Assembly: GCF_000633355.1 (NCBI RefSeq)
Contig: NZ_AYMQ01000031.1
Span: forward strand, 1-64,000
Length of the DNA stretch: 64,000 bases
Origin: Serratia sp. H1w
GTDB taxonomy: Bacteria; Pseudomonadota; Gammaproteobacteria; Enterobacterales; Enterobacteriaceae
Direction: 5' to 3'
In this document: positions 40,072 to 50,419 of the stretch, in pieces
Layout: every line of letters starts with the position of its first letter
How positions within the stretch are numbered: position 1 is the stretch's first letter
The notes under the pieces: generated by a model
Database searches by the model: none
Told to the model about the DNA's origin: nothing
The model's input: the letters and a program-made list of their open reading frames with translations, nothing else
Program-made: the position numbers and the translations under genes

Positions 40072-41256
40072 TTATTTTTGCTGCAACGCTCGTGCAGTTT
40101 TCACCTGCTCCGCCGTTACCGGCGCAGCCTGATTCCCCCAACTGCCGCGCAGATAGCTCATCAGGTCGGCAGCCTTCTGGTCGCTAAGCACCCAGCCATA
40201 ACCCGGCATGACAATGGCCGGCGCATGTTGGGTCACCGGCGTATGAGCCCCTTCCAGCACTACGCGCAAGGCGGTCAGCGGATTATCCGCCGTCACCGCA
40301 AGATTGCCCGCCAGAGCTGGAATGACGTTGTCGCTCCCCTCGCCTTTATTACCATGGCAAGTTGAACAATACATCGCATAGGTTTGCCCGCCAGAAGCCA
40401 TAGCCGCGCTCGGTACCGCCGGAGTTGCTGCCGGTTTCGGCGCTGCTCCCCCCAGACTGTGCACATACTGCGCGATAGCCTGGAGATCGTCATCGCTGAG
40501 GTATTGTGTGCTGTGCGCCACGACGTCACTCATCGGCCCGGCCACTGCCGCATGCTGACTACGGCCACTTTTCAGCAGCGCAACCACGTCTTCCGGCTTC
40601 AACCCGCGCAGGCTCGGTGCATACCAGCCATCCAACTCTGCGCCACTCAGGAATTCAGGAGCCTGGTTATCCAACCCCTTTTCCTGCATCGCCCAACCAC
40701 GCGGAGTATGACAACTGCCACAGTGACCTAGCCCCTGCACCAGATATGCGCCGCGATTCCACTGAGCGCTTTGCCCACTGTCAGGCTGATAGAATTGATC
40801 GTCATGGAACAACGTATTCCAGACCGCCAGCGGCCAACGCATGGACAATGGCCAACTGATATCGCTTTCCCGGTTGGCCATATCCTGCGCTGGCACTTCG
40901 TGCATCAGATAGTCATACAGCGCACGCATATCCTGCTCGCTCATTTTGGCGTAGGAGGTATAAGGCATGGCGGGGTACAAACGATGGCCGTCTTTGGCCA
41001 CGCCCTGACGCATGGCACGATCGAACTCGGCAAAGCTGTAGCTGCCAATGCCGTGCTGCTTGTCTGGCGTGATATTGGTGGCATAGATATCCCCGACCGG
41101 CGTTGGGAACTTCATCCCACCCGCCAGTTCCTTGCCACCCGGAGCCGTATGGCAGGCCGTACAGTCACCGGCCTTGGCCACGTATTCGCCGGCGGACATC
41201 GCGTGAGCCGAGCCACCAGCCAGCAACAGCATCAGATACAACGGACGTAAAGTCAT
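40072..41256 (-). CDS. Tri-haem c-type cytochrome, probable electron acceptor of spermidine dehydrogenase
   Basis: 394-residue exported protein with a signal peptide (LMLLLAGGSAHA) and three CxxCH haem sites: CTACH (residues 32-36), CGSCH (179-183) and CSTCH (297-301). Distal Met ligands are probable in each domain. This is the layout of the cytochrome subunit of gluconate and alcohol dehydrogenases, which hands electrons from a periplasmic dehydrogenase to the respiratory chain. It overlaps the spermidine dehydrogenase by 4 nt (ATGA), so the two are translationally coupled. Partner assignment is inference from this overlap. Confidence 0.85.
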   Translation of the reverse strand: MTLRPLYLMLLLAGGSAHAMSAGEYVAKAGDCTACHTAPGGKELAGGMKFPTPVGDIYATNITPDKQHGIGSYSFAEFDRAMRQGVAKDGHRLYPAMPYTSYAKMSEQDMRALYDYLMHEVPAQDMANRESDISWPLSMRWPLAVWNTLFHDDQFYQPDSGQSAQWNRGAYLVQGLGHCGSCHTPRGWAMQEKGLDNQAPEFLSGAELDGWYAPSLRGLKPEDVVALLKSGRSQHAAVAGPMSDVVAHSTQYLSDDDLQAIAQYVHSLGGAAPKPAATPAVPSAAMASGGQTYAMYCSTCHGNKGEGSDNVIPALAGNLAVTADNPLTALRVVLEGAHTPVTQHAPAIVMPGYGWVLSDQKAADLMSYLRGSWGNQAAPVTAEQVKTARALQQK

Positions 41257-43163
41257 ACCCCCTCCTTGGCTGCAACCTTGCCGTAGGCCAGTTCATTGAC
41301 CGCTCGCCAAGCCTGATCGATCGCCGAGTTGGCATACGGGCTCCAGTCGGAGTCGGAATTGGCGATCGCGATCTTGCCGATCGGCTGTCGCGCAGTTTCG
41401 ATGATCTTTTTGGCTTCATCTTCGTCATCGAACATACCGTTGAGGAAGTAAGAATAGCCGTGTGACCAACGGTTAACGGTGATCGCCTGAATATCCCGCT
41501 GATGGTCAAATCCGGCAGCGCCTAACATGCCCTGCAATTGTTCACGGATCATCTGCTCATGCACCTCAAACGGGGTGCCCAGTAACAAGGCTCGCCCTTT
41601 GCGCGACTGTTCACGTGGGCTAAGGCCGCTGCCGGGCAATGTCGGCACATACACCATATGCAGCCCGATAGGCTGGTTCGGATCGCGCGGGTGCTGGTAG
41701 CCGCCCATGCTCACCGGGTAGTCCAGTTTCACCCGGCTGTAAGGGGCGGTCGGGGCATAGACCTCGTGTACCCCCAGCTTGATAAACGGCTGCCAGTTGC
41801 GGATCACCACCTTGCTGTACACCAGTGGCGATTTCACGTTCTGCTTCAGCGCTTCCTGCTGTTCGTGGGCCATTTCCGGGATCAGGTAAGGGATCATCAT
41901 GTTATAACCGGCCATCACGACCTGACCAGCGCGCACCTTGACCATCTTCTCGCCATTGAGATAAGCCACCTCGGCCTTATCGCCTACGTTGGCCACGTGC
42001 ATGCCGGTGCTGTTCAAGCGTAACTTCACCGGCGACTCAGGGCGATCCAACTGGCTGTAATCGAACTTGGCCAGGATCACGTCATTCATATCTTTGCCGC
42101 CCGGAGCCACCGCCGGGATTAGATGGCGTACCATCAAGCGCGCCAGCGTAGCGTTGCCATCCGGGAAATGGAACACATAGGGATCGTCGAGATCGGCCTG
42201 CGACTCTTCATCCAACGGTGGCAGGTTCATCCCATTCAGCCCTGGCAGATCGCAGATGCGCGCATCGCTGCATGACGTCGCATCAATGCCGACGGCCTGA
42301 AAATCGTTGGTGGTTTGCTGGAAATAGCGGATCGCCATTTCGCTCAGCCCCACTTTCTCACGCAGGAATTCGCTATAGCTGTGCTTGTCCAACCAGGCTA
42401 TCTTCTCTTCCTGGCTCAGACCCGGCAAATAGTCTTTATCGACCACGTGCAGCGCAATCAAGGCCTGACGATCGGCCTGCGGCAACGGGAAGTCATTGAT
42501 AAAAGCTTCATAGGAGCGGCCATTCAGACGGTCACGCGGAATGTCATCCGCCACCACCCGGCCCGGATCGCCACTGACCACCTTATCAACGCCAAAATTC
42601 TTGCGATCGAAGTAAACGCCACGGCTGAGATTCAGATCCGGGTAGAAGGTGGTGTCAAAGGCCTGTTCCATACTGTCGAGGCTGACGCCCAGGTTTTTCA
42701 ACAACCCCATGGCAACCGGGCTGAAGTTGGAACGCGGCGACTGCAACGATTCGCTGCCCCCGTAGCCAAGGAGCGTGCCGTTCTCGCTGCTGAATTCGTT
42801 ACGCTTGGCGTGGCCGCCAAAGTCATCATGGTTGTCAATCAGCAAAATACGCTGCTGTTTGCCCTTCATTTGCTGCCAGAAACAGGCCGCCGCCAGGCCG
42901 CTGATCCCGGCTCCGACGACCACCAGATCGAATTCTTCCTCGACCGGTACGCTGCCAAAATCAAAAGCTTTACCATCACGCCCCAGTTGGTGAGCGTGTT
43001 CGAATGAGCCTGGATGATTACCGCGCAGGCCAGTTAACGCAGGCGGGTAATATTGGGTTTGATGAGCGGCTAGCGGCGATGCACGCAGGATCTGCATCGG
43101 CGTCAGCCCGGCGGCGATGGTGATCGCCACTCCATTAAGAAAATCGCGACGGGTGATGGCCAT
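41253..43163 (-). CDS. spdH: Spermidine dehydrogenase, FAD subunit (Tat-exported)
   Basis: About 636-residue FAD enzyme resembling Pseudomonas aeruginosa SpdH and the spermidine dehydrogenase purified from Serratia marcescens, a flavin and haem enzyme. It oxidises spermidine, giving 1,3-diaminopropane and 4-aminobutyraldehyde. A Tat signal with TRRDFLNGVA opens the protein, so it acts in the periplasm. The Rossmann fold is VVVGAGISGLAAACFW, with a second dinucleotide segment at LIDNHDDFGGHAKRNEF. AAGGA lies just upstream of ATG 43163; an upstream in-frame ATG at 43178 has no good site. Downstream neighbours (cytochrome) and upstream ones (patD, ydcVUTS) all fit polyamine use. The family call is from memory. 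Confidence 0.82.
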   Translation of the reverse strand: MAITRRDFLNGVAITIAAGLTPMQILRASPLAAHQTQYYPPALTGLRGNHPGSFEHAHQLGRDGKAFDFGSVPVEEEFDLVVVGAGISGLAAACFWQQMKGKQQRILLIDNHDDFGGHAKRNEFSSENGTLLGYGGSESLQSPRSNFSPVAMGLLKNLGVSLDSMEQAFDTTFYPDLNLSRGVYFDRKNFGVDKVVSGDPGRVVADDIPRDRLNGRSYEAFINDFPLPQADRQALIALHVVDKDYLPGLSQEEKIAWLDKHSYSEFLREKVGLSEMAIRYFQQTTNDFQAVGIDATSCSDARICDLPGLNGMNLPPLDEESQADLDDPYVFHFPDGNATLARLMVRHLIPAVAPGGKDMNDVILAKFDYSQLDRPESPVKLRLNSTGMHVANVGDKAEVAYLNGEKMVKVRAGQVVMAGYNMMIPYLIPEMAHEQQEALKQNVKSPLVYSKVVIRNWQPFIKLGVHEVYAPTAPYSRVKLDYPVSMGGYQHPRDPNQPIGLHMVYVPTLPGSGLSPREQSRKGRALLLGTPFEVHEQMIREQLQGMLGAAGFDHQRDIQAITVNRWSHGYSYFLNGMFDDEDEAKKIIETARQPIGKIAIANSDSDWSPYANSAIDQAWRAVNELAYGKVAAKEGV

Positions 43164-43258
43164 AAAAGCTTCCTTCATTTTTTATTATTAATCAGGCCAG
43201 CCGAAGCCAGCCTGAAAGCCGCGTTATTGTGCGTATAAATCCTGTCAGATCAAGTAGA

Positions 43259-44683
43259 TTAGTGTTTGAACATCACGTGGCGAATGGTGGTATAGTCCTC
43301 CAGTCCGTACATTGACATGTCTTTGCCATAGCCCGACAGTTTCTGCCCACCGTGCGGCATTTCGCTGACCAGCATGAAGTGCGTATTCACCCAGGTACAG
43401 CCGTACTGCAAACGTGCACTCAGACGATGGGCACGGCCGACATCACGCGTCCACAGGGAGGAAGCCAGACCGTAATTGGAGGCATTGGCCCAGGCCAGTA
43501 CCTGCGCTTCGTCCTCAAACTCCGTCACCGTTACGACCGGGCCGAACACTTCACGTTGCACGATCTCGTCTTCCTGCCGTGCACCTGCCAGCAGCGTTGG
43601 CTGGAAATAGAATCCAGGACCACTGACCTTTTCACCGCCGGTGACTACCTGGATATGAGGCAACGCTTTGGCACGATCGACAAAGCCAATCACTCGCTCC
43701 AGATGCTGCGCCGTAATCAACGGCCCCAGTTCGGTGCTGCTGTCTTCCGGCGGGCCGATTTTCAAACTGGCCACCGCTTCACCCAGCGCTTTCACCAACT
43801 GTGAGTAAACGCCTTTTTGCGCGTAGATCCGGCAAGCAGCGGTGCAGTCCTGCCCGGCATTGTAAAAACCAAAGGTGCGAATACCGTCAACCACCTGCTG
43901 GATATCGGCATCATCGAAGACGATAACCGGCGCTTTGCCACCTAACTCCATATGGGTGCGTTTAATGCTTGGTGCGGTATGGGCAATGATATGTTCACCG
44001 GTCGCGATGGAACCGGTAAGCGACACCATGCGAACCTTGTCATGGCCGGTCAGCACATCGCCTACGCTGGCACCACGGCCAAACAGCACGTTAAACACGC
44101 CCGGAGGGAACACACCGGCGGCCAGTTCAGCCAGCTTGAAAGTGGTCAGCGGCGTCTGCTCAGAGGGCTTGATCACCACACAGTTACCCGCGGCCAAAGC
44201 CGGGGCCAACTTCCAGGCGGCCATCATCAGCGGGTAGTTCCAGGGAGCAATCGAAGCCACCACACCCAGCGGATCGCGGCGGATCATCGAGGTGTGCCCC
44301 GCCAGATACTCACCGGCCGCCATGCCACTCAGGCAACGACTGGCACCGGCAAAGAAGCGGAAGACATCGGCTACCGCGGGGAGTTCGTCATTCAACGCGC
44401 AGTGATAAGGCTTGCCACAGTTGAGAGATTCCAGTTTGGCGAAGGTTTCCGCGTGTTGGTCAATCACGTCGGCCAGCGCCAGTAAATGTTCGGCACGCTC
44501 TTTCGGGGTGGCTTGGCCCCACTGTTCAAATGCCGCATCGGCGGCCTGCACGGCCTCTTCAACCTGCTGTGCGCTGGCCTCGGCCACCTGCACAATCACT
44601 TCTCCCGTCGCCGGGTTGTAGACCGGCAACTTTTCGCCCTGGCCGGTAACCAGTTGACCATTAATCAGCAGTTGGCTTTGCAT
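43259..44683 (-). CDS. patD: Gamma-aminobutyraldehyde dehydrogenase
   Basis: NAD+-dependent aldehyde dehydrogenase oxidising 4-aminobutyraldehyde (in balance with 1-pyrroline) to GABA. 474 residues, the same as E. coli PatD (YdcW), and closely similar throughout. [10 protein letters not shown] contains the general base Glu, and the catalytic Cys is in [21 protein letters not shown] sequence (here [13 protein letters not shown]). AAAGGA lies before ATG 44683. It follows ydcV by 38 nt, as in E. coli. It should oxidise the product of spermidine dehydrogenase. Confidence 0.93.
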   Translation of the reverse strand: MQSQLLINGQLVTGQGEKLPVYNPATGEVIVQVAEASAQQVEEAVQAADAAFEQWGQATPKERAEHLLALADVIDQHAETFAKLESLNCGKPYHCALNDELPAVADVFRFFAGASRCLSGMAAGEYLAGHTSMIRRDPLGVVASIAPWNYPLMMAAWKLAPALAAGNCVVIKPSEQTPLTTFKLAELAAGVFPPGVFNVLFGRGASVGDVLTGHDKVRMVSLTGSIATGEHIIAHTAPSIKRTHMELGGKAPVIVFDDADIQQVVDGIRTFGFYNAGQDCTAACRIYAQKGVYSQLVKALGEAVASLKIGPPEDSSTELGPLITAQHLERVIGFVDRAKALPHIQVVTGGEKVSGPGFYFQPTLLAGARQEDEIVQREVFGPVVTVTEFEDEAQVLAWANASNYGLASSLWTRDVGRAHRLSARLQYGCTWVNTHFMLVSEMPHGGQKLSGYGKDMSMYGLEDYTTIRHVMFKH

Positions 44684-44721
44684 AGGATTATCCTTTGAAA
44701 ATATTGGCATCAATTAAGGTG

Positions 44722-45528
44722 TTATTTACCGCTACCTGCGACGCTTTCTCCGCCTTTGGTCAGGTAGTACGCGCCTAAAATAGGGAACATCGTCAATACC
44801 ATCACCGACAGCGCGACCACGTTGGTGATCGGCACATCACGTGGGCGGCCCAACTGGTTCAGCAACCACAGCGGCAGCGTACGTTCATGTCCGGCGGTGA
44901 AGGTGGTCACGATGATTTCGTCGAATGACAGGGCGAACGCCAGCATCCCACCCGCCAACAGTGCCGAGCCGAGGTTCGGCAAGATCACGTAACGGAAGGT
45001 TTGCCAGCCATCGGCCCCCAGATCCATCGAAGCCTCGATCAGACTGTGTGAGGTACGACGGAAGCGGGCGATCACGTTGTTGAACACGATCACCACGCAG
45101 AAGGTGGCATGGCCGATGACGATCGTCATGATCCCCGGCTCGATATTCAGCGCCTTGAAGGCCGCCAGCAGCGCCAGACCGGTAACGATCCCCGGCAAGG
45201 CAATAGGTAACAGCAGCAGCAATGAAATACTGTCTTTGCCGAAGAAGTCTCGGCGATACAAAGCCGCTGCAGCCAACGTGCCTAGTACCAGCGCTATCGC
45301 CGTTGCCAGGCAGGCGATCTGCACCGAAAGCAGTACCGCATCAATAATGTCCTGCCGCCCCGCCGCCACGCTAAACCAATGCAGGGTAAAACCCCGCGGT
45401 GGGAAGCTGAATGCCGCGTCTTCGGTATTGAAGGCGTACATGGCGATAATCACTATCGGGAAGTGCAGGAAGATCAGGCCACCCCAGGCGGCCAGCTTCA
45501 GCCCTAACGGCGCGCGTTCAGAGTGCAT
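44722..45528 (-). CDS. ydcV: ABC transporter permease YdcV
   Basis: 268-residue inner-membrane permease of a PotI/PotC-like importer with six helices. [29 protein letters not shown] is the EAA loop that contacts the ATPase. It begins [17 protein letters not shown], nearly as in E. coli YdcV. It overlaps ydcU by 11 nt. Forms the translocation pore with YdcU. Confidence 0.95.
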   Translation of the reverse strand: MHSERAPLGLKLAAWGGLIFLHFPIVIIAMYAFNTEDAAFSFPPRGFTLHWFSVAAGRQDIIDAVLLSVQIACLATAIALVLGTLAAAALYRRDFFGKDSISLLLLLPIALPGIVTGLALLAAFKALNIEPGIMTIVIGHATFCVVIVFNNVIARFRRTSHSLIEASMDLGADGWQTFRYVILPNLGSALLAGGMLAFALSFDEIIVTTFTAGHERTLPLWLLNQLGRPRDVPITNVVALSVMVLTMFPILGAYYLTKGGESVAGSGK

Positions 45529-46462
45529 CGAAGGCCCCCAGACGTTTCACAATAGACAGATAAATGGCGATCAAAACGATCGGCACCAGCGTAAAGGCGG
45601 CCGCCATCGGCATATTGCCGATCGCCCCCTGTTGGGCATACACCATGCTGCCGATAAAGTAGCCCGGCGGCCCCACCAGCTGCGGCACGATAAAATCACC
45701 CAGCGTCAGCGAGAAGGTGAAGATGGAGCCGGCTGCAATACCGGGTATCGCCAGCGGCAGGATCACATAACGGAACGTCTGGGATGGGCGCGCGCCCAAA
45801 TCCGCAGAGGCATGCAGTAATGAGGGCGGCAAACGTTCCAACGCCGCCTGGATCGGCAAAATCATGAACGGCAGCCAGATATAAACAAACACCATAAAGC
45901 GCCCAAGACCGGAGGTAGATAGCGTATTGCCCCCCACGCCAGGAATGCTGAGAATGCTCGCCAATACTGGTTCCAGCCCCATATGTTGCAGGAACCACTG
46001 CGCCACGCCGTCTTTCGCCAGCAGCAACGTCCAGGCATAGGCTTTCACGATATAGCTGGCCCACATCGGCATCATCACGGCGATATAAAAGAACGCCTTC
46101 ACTTTGCCGCTGGTGTAACGGGCCATGTAATAGGCGATCGGGAACGCCAGCACCGCACTGGCCAACGAAACCACCACCGCCATAGTCAGCGTACGTACGA
46201 TAATGTCGTAGTTGGCCGGGTTGAACAGCGCGCTCAGGTTGGCGAAGGTCAGATCTGGCGTCACCGTCATGGTGAAATCGTCGAAGGTGTAAAAACCCTG
46301 CCACAGCAGAGTCAGCAGTGAGCCGAGATACACCGCGCCAAACCACAACAGCGGCGGCACCAGCAACAGCAGCAGATACAGCGTTGGCTTGCGGTACAGA
46401 TAGGTTGAAATCGCGCGAAATTTTCCGCCAGGCGCTGCCGGCTGCTCGATGCTCATATCCAT
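45518..46462 (-). CDS. ydcU: ABC transporter permease YdcU
   Basis: 314-residue permease of the same importer, six helices after a short cytosolic N-terminus. The EAA loop is [35 protein letters not shown] before ATG 46462 decides this start over the ATG 6 nt later. It begins 1 nt after the ydcT stop codon. Confidence 0.94.
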   Translation of the reverse strand: MDMSIEQPAAPGGKFRAISTYLYRKPTLYLLLLLVPPLLWFGAVYLGSLLTLLWQGFYTFDDFTMTVTPDLTFANLSALFNPANYDIIVRTLTMAVVVSLASAVLAFPIAYYMARYTSGKVKAFFYIAVMMPMWASYIVKAYAWTLLLAKDGVAQWFLQHMGLEPVLASILSIPGVGGNTLSTSGLGRFMVFVYIWLPFMILPIQAALERLPPSLLHASADLGARPSQTFRYVILPLAIPGIAAGSIFTFSLTLGDFIVPQLVGPPGYFIGSMVYAQQGAIGNMPMAAAFTLVPIVLIAIYLSIVKRLGAFDAL

Positions 46463-46463
46463 C

Positions 46464-47492
46464 TCACCTCTCCTCCAGCAGCGGCACCATCGCCTCTCTG
46501 GCCCAACAGGCGGTGACCGGCTGACCGATCAGACGCTGCTGTGCCACGGCCTGCCACTGCGGATTTGACTGGCTGACCAGCAATTTCTCACCGCTGCTCA
46601 GGGCAATCTCGTAACGCGTCGCCGCCCCTTGATAATGGATATCCTGCAAGGTGCCCTGAACCTGAACTTCCCCTTGAGCCGCGCCGCTTTGATCCAGCAG
46701 GCGGATATGTTCCGGACGGATCGAGAAGGTGGCCGATTGCCCCAGCAACCGCTCCGCCAGTTCGCTGCGCACCACGTTAGACGTGCCGACAAACTCGGCG
46801 ACAAACGGCGTTCTTGGCCGCATATACAGCTCGCGTGGCGCATCCACTTGTTCGATACGGCCGTTGTTAAACACCGCCACACGGTCGGACATCGACAGGG
46901 CTTCGCTCTGATCGTGCGTGACGAAAATAAAGGTGATGCCCAGTTGGCGTTGCAGCTTTTTCAGTTCCCCCTGCATCTGCTCGCGCAGTTTCAGATCCAG
47001 CGCCCCAAGCGGTTCATCCAGCAACAGCACGCGTGGGCGATTAACCAACGCACGAGCCAGTGCTACGCGCTGACGCTGACCACCGGAAAGGTGTGCCGGC
47101 TTACGTTCGGCGGCAAAACCTAGTGCCACGCTTTCCAGTGCCTGGTTGGCCCGCGCCAGACGTTCACGCTTGGCCACGCCTTTCACCATCAGGCCGTAGG
47201 CCACGTTCTCCAGTACCGACATGTGTGGGAACAGCGCATAATCCTGGAACACGGTATTCACATCGCGCTGATAAGGCGGCAGGTTGCTGGCCTCTTGCCC
47301 ATGAATGCGAATGGAGCCAGAACTCAGTTGCTCAAAGCCGGCGATCAACCGCAGGCAGGTAGTTTTACCCGAGCCAGAAGGCCCAAGCATGGAGAAAAAC
47401 TCGCCGTCCTGTATTTCAACAGAAACCCGATCCACGGCACGAACATCGCCGAAAATGCGCGAGACATCGATAAACTGCACAGCAATGGTCAT
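46464..47492 (-). CDS. ydcT: ABC transporter ATPase YdcT
   Basis: 342-residue ATPase of the putrescine/spermidine importer subfamily. Walker A GPSGSGKTTC, Q-loop, signature LSGGQRQRVALARAL, Walker B VLLLDEPLGALD and switch His in THDQSEALSMSDR are all intact. A C-terminal TOBE-like regulatory domain follows (TFSIRPEHIRLL). Separated from ydcS by 127 nt that hold two palindromic repeats. Confidence 0.95.
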   Translation of the reverse strand: MTIAVQFIDVSRIFGDVRAVDRVSVEIQDGEFFSMLGPSGSGKTTCLRLIAGFEQLSSGSIRIHGQEASNLPPYQRDVNTVFQDYALFPHMSVLENVAYGLMVKGVAKRERLARANQALESVALGFAAERKPAHLSGGQRQRVALARALVNRPRVLLLDEPLGALDLKLREQMQGELKKLQRQLGITFIFVTHDQSEALSMSDRVAVFNNGRIEQVDAPRELYMRPRTPFVAEFVGTSNVVRSELAERLLGQSATFSIRPEHIRLLDQSGAAQGEVQVQGTLQDIHYQGAATRYEIALSSGEKLLVSQSNPQWQAVAQQRLIGQPVTACWAREAMVPLLEER

Positions 47493-47512
47493 GATGTACG
47501 CTCCAAAATGTT

Positions 47513-47546
47513 CCCCTCACCCCAACCCTCTCCCAAAGGGAGAGGG
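47513..47546. repeat. CCCTCACCC / GAGAGGG inverted repeat, copy 4
   Basis: CCCCTCACCCCAACCCTCTCCC then AAAGGGAGAGGG, in the ydcS-ydcT gap. Same orientation as the copies at 23578 and 57354. Confidence 0.75.
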
Positions 47547-47593
47547 AGCCGTCAGGCGCTCGCAGTGAGGACAGTGATAGCAGCTACGTGTAG

Positions 47594-47613
47594 GGGTTCA
47601 GCATGCTGAACCC
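47594..47613. repeat. GCATGC-type palindromic repeat, copy 4 (perfect)
   Basis: GGGTTCAGCATGCTGAACCC is a perfect 20-bp palindrome located 6 nt after the ydcS stop codon. It can form a hairpin at the 3' end of the ydcS message. Confidence 0.75.
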
Positions 47614-47619
47614 GCTAAA

Positions 47620-48771
47620 TTATCTACCGCCCATGATGGCAATATAGTCCTGCGTCCAGCGGCTATAAGGAACGAACTTGCCGCCCTCAGACTGTGGCGT
47701 TTTCCAGAAGGCAATCTTGTCGAACTGGTTGAAGCCGTTGGTTTCACACCCTTTCTCACCGAGCAAGGTGCTGGCCTTACAACCCGCTGGTGCAGCCGGC
47801 AGCGAACCAAACCAGGCGGCAACGTCACCCTGCACCTTCGGCTCCAGCGACCAGTTCATCCACTGGTAGGCACAGCTTGGGTGCTTGGCCTCGGCATGCA
47901 GCATGGTGGTATCAGCCCAGCCGGTAACGCCCTCTTTCGGGAAAACGGTCGCGATAGGCTGGCCTTCGCCTTTCAAGGCGTTAGCCTGATATGGCCAGGC
48001 ACTGGAGGCCACCACGCCTTCGTTTTTGAAATCACTCATCTGTACCGAAGTGTCATGCCAGTAACGGTGGATCAGCGCATGCTGGCTGCGCAGCAGTTTC
48101 AGCGCCGCTTGATACTGCTCTTCGTTCAATTGGTAAGGGTCGGTGATGCCAAGCTGCGGCTGCGTCGCTTTCAGGAACAATGCGGCATCGGCAATATAGA
48201 TTGGGCCGTCGTAAGCCTGCACCCGGCCCTGGTTGGTTTTGCCGTCCGGCAGGTTCTGTTGCTGGAACACCACGGCCCAGCTGTCTGGCGGCGTCGGGAA
48301 GGTTTTGATGTTATACATCAGCAGGTTTGGTCCCCACTGATACGGTGTACCGTAGGTTTTGCCCGCCACGTTGTACCAAGGGCCGTTCAGCAGGCGTGGG
48401 TCGATGTTCTTCCAGTTAGGGATCAGCGCGGTATTGATTGGCTGCACGCGCTTGCCAAAGATCAGGCGCAACGAAGCATCGCCAGAAGCGGTCACCAGAT
48501 CGTAACCCCCTTTGGCCATCAGGCTGACCATTTCGTCGGAGGTCGCGGCGGTTTTCACATTCACCGCACAACCGGTCTGTTTCTCAAACTGGGTCACCCA
48601 GTCGTAATTCTTGTCGGACTGACCACGCTCGATGTAACCGGGCCAGGCGATGATATCCAGGCGCCCTTCCCCTTTGCCCAGTTGCTGCGGCGTATCGGCG
48701 GCCTGCGCCATACCGCAAAGGATCGTCATACAGAGCGCGGTGATTGTGGTGATTGCGTGTGTTTTTCCCAT
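47620..48771 (-). CDS. ydcS: ABC transporter substrate-binding protein YdcS
   Basis: Periplasmic binding protein of the importer. The signal peptide ends near GMAQAADTP. The mature protein has the bilobal extracellular-solute-binding fold (LDIIAWPGYIERGQSDKNYDWV, YGTPYQWGPNLLMYNIKTFP, AYDGPIYIADAALFLK). It is very close to E. coli YdcS (381 residues; 383 here), which is tied to putrescine uptake and has also been reported to make polyhydroxybutyrate. The exact polyamine ligand cannot be read from sequence. It follows the second aldehyde dehydrogenase gene by 73 nt. Confidence 0.94.
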   Translation of the reverse strand: MGKTHAITTITALCMTILCGMAQAADTPQQLGKGEGRLDIIAWPGYIERGQSDKNYDWVTQFEKQTGCAVNVKTAATSDEMVSLMAKGGYDLVTASGDASLRLIFGKRVQPINTALIPNWKNIDPRLLNGPWYNVAGKTYGTPYQWGPNLLMYNIKTFPTPPDSWAVVFQQQNLPDGKTNQGRVQAYDGPIYIADAALFLKATQPQLGITDPYQLNEEQYQAALKLLRSQHALIHRYWHDTSVQMSDFKNEGVVASSAWPYQANALKGEGQPIATVFPKEGVTGWADTTMLHAEAKHPSCAYQWMNWSLEPKVQGDVAAWFGSLPAAPAGCKASTLLGEKGCETNGFNQFDKIAFWKTPQSEGGKFVPYSRWTQDYIAIMGGR

Positions 48772-48844
48772 CGTAATTACCCCTGTGTTGCATGTTGGTA
48801 TGCGGCAAGGAACGGTTGCCGCCGATTTTTTATCGGCCGTGTGG

Positions 48845-50308
48845 CTAGAAAGCGGCTTTGAACTTCGCCATCACGTGCCGGACAACGCTGTAATCCTGTA
48901 ATGAATCGCTGGAGAGGTCTTTGCCGTAGCCGGAGCGCTTCAGGCCGCCGTGGGGCATTTCGCTCGCCAGCGTAAAGTGGGTGTTGATCCAGGTACTGCC
49001 ATATTGCAGATGTGCCGCGATATGCAGCGCACGGTCGATATTCTGCGTCCATACCGAGGAGGCCAGACCGTATTCGGAGTCATTGGCCCAGGTCACAGCC
49101 TGCTCCAGGGTGTCGAAACGCGTTACGCTGACCACTGGGCCAAACACTTCACGCTGGACGATTTCATCGGTTTGCAGACAGCCTGCCAATAAGGTGGGTT
49201 GGTAGTAAAAACCGGGGCCAGAATGTGCCGCCGCGCCGGTGATCAATTCAATATGCGTCTGGCTGAGGGCACGTTCGACAAAGCTGGCCACCCGGTCACG
49301 CTGGCGGCTGCTGATCAGCGGGCCAATCTCATTATCTTCATCCCGCTTGCGGGCAAAACGCAGGCTGGCGACCGCTTCGCCCAAGGCTTCCACCAGCTTC
49401 GGGTAGATGCCCGCCTGGGCATAAATGCGGCAGGCCGCCGTGCAATCTTGCCCGGCGTTGTAGTAACCGAAGGTACGGATGCTGCTGACCACCTCGTCCA
49501 GATCGGCGTCATCACAGACGATCACCGGGGCCTTGCCGCCCAGTTCCAGATGGGTGCGCTTGACGCTTTTGACCGCCGCCTGCAAGATTTTTTGCCCGGT
49601 GACGATATCGCCGGTGACGGAGACCAAACGCACCTGTGGATGACCAACCAGATGGCTACCCACGCCTTCACCACCGCCGTAAACAATGTTCAACACGCCT
49701 GGCGGCAGGATTTCCTGTAATGCGGGGACTAAAGCGAAGATGGTCAATGGCGTATGTTCGGAAGGTTTGAAGACCACGGTATTACCCGCGGCCAGCGCCG
49801 GAGCAATCTTCCAGGCCGCCATCATCAGCGGGTAGTTCCACGGCGCGATGGAAGCCACCACGCCGATCGGATCGCGGCGGATCATCGAGGTGTGACCCTC
49901 AATGTATTCGCCAGCCAGTTGGCCTTGCTGGGTGCGCACGGCACCAGCGAAGAAACGGAATACGTCAATGGCTGCGGGCAGATCGTCTTTCAATGCCTGA
50001 TGGAAAGGTTTGCCGCAGTTCAGCGCTTCAAGGCGCGCCAAATGCTCCGCCTGCCGCTCAATGGCATCGGCAATGCGCAGCAGAATTGCGGCACGAAAAG
50101 CTGGAGTGGTGCGTGACCAGTGGGAAAATGCCTGCTGCGCAGCGGCTACGGCGTTACCCACCTGAGCTGGCGTGGCTTCGGCGATAGCAACTAACGTTTC
50201 ACCATTGGCTGGATTAACAATACTTTCCTGATGGCCTTCACCTTCGACTGACTCGCCGTTAATGAACTGCCGACAGGACAAACCTGAAACCTGTTGTAGC
50301 TCTGCCAT
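48845..50308 (-). CDS. Second gamma-aminobutyraldehyde dehydrogenase-like enzyme
   Basis: 487 residues, aldehyde dehydrogenase family. It shares with PatD long identical stretches ([49 protein letters not shown] with the catalytic Cys, [11 protein letters not shown]). It differs most at the N- and C-termini, so it is a paralogue and not a fresh duplication. It is the first gene of the polyamine run and has a spacer of 111 nt to the LysR gene. The substrate may be 4-aminobutyraldehyde, 3-aminopropionaldehyde or a glutamylated aldehyde. Confidence 0.88.
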   Translation of the reverse strand: MAELQQVSGLSCRQFINGESVEGEGHQESIVNPANGETLVAIAEATPAQVGNAVAAAQQAFSHWSRTTPAFRAAILLRIADAIERQAEHLARLEALNCGKPFHQALKDDLPAAIDVFRFFAGAVRTQQGQLAGEYIEGHTSMIRRDPIGVVASIAPWNYPLMMAAWKIAPALAAGNTVVFKPSEHTPLTIFALVPALQEILPPGVLNIVYGGGEGVGSHLVGHPQVRLVSVTGDIVTGQKILQAAVKSVKRTHLELGGKAPVIVCDDADLDEVVSSIRTFGYYNAGQDCTAACRIYAQAGIYPKLVEALGEAVASLRFARKRDEDNEIGPLISSRQRDRVASFVERALSQTHIELITGAAAHSGPGFYYQPTLLAGCLQTDEIVQREVFGPVVSVTRFDTLEQAVTWANDSEYGLASSVWTQNIDRALHIAAHLQYGSTWINTHFTLASEMPHGGLKRSGYGKDLSSDSLQDYSVVRHVMAKFKAAF

Positions 50309-50419
50309 TGCGCCGCCTTATGTGATAAAAACGTTAATTAAATGTGATAAGTTAGTTTTAATCAGACTAAGCGAGCGCACTGCGGACAACAAATTCTAAA
50401 TACTGAAGGCAGCGTTCGA

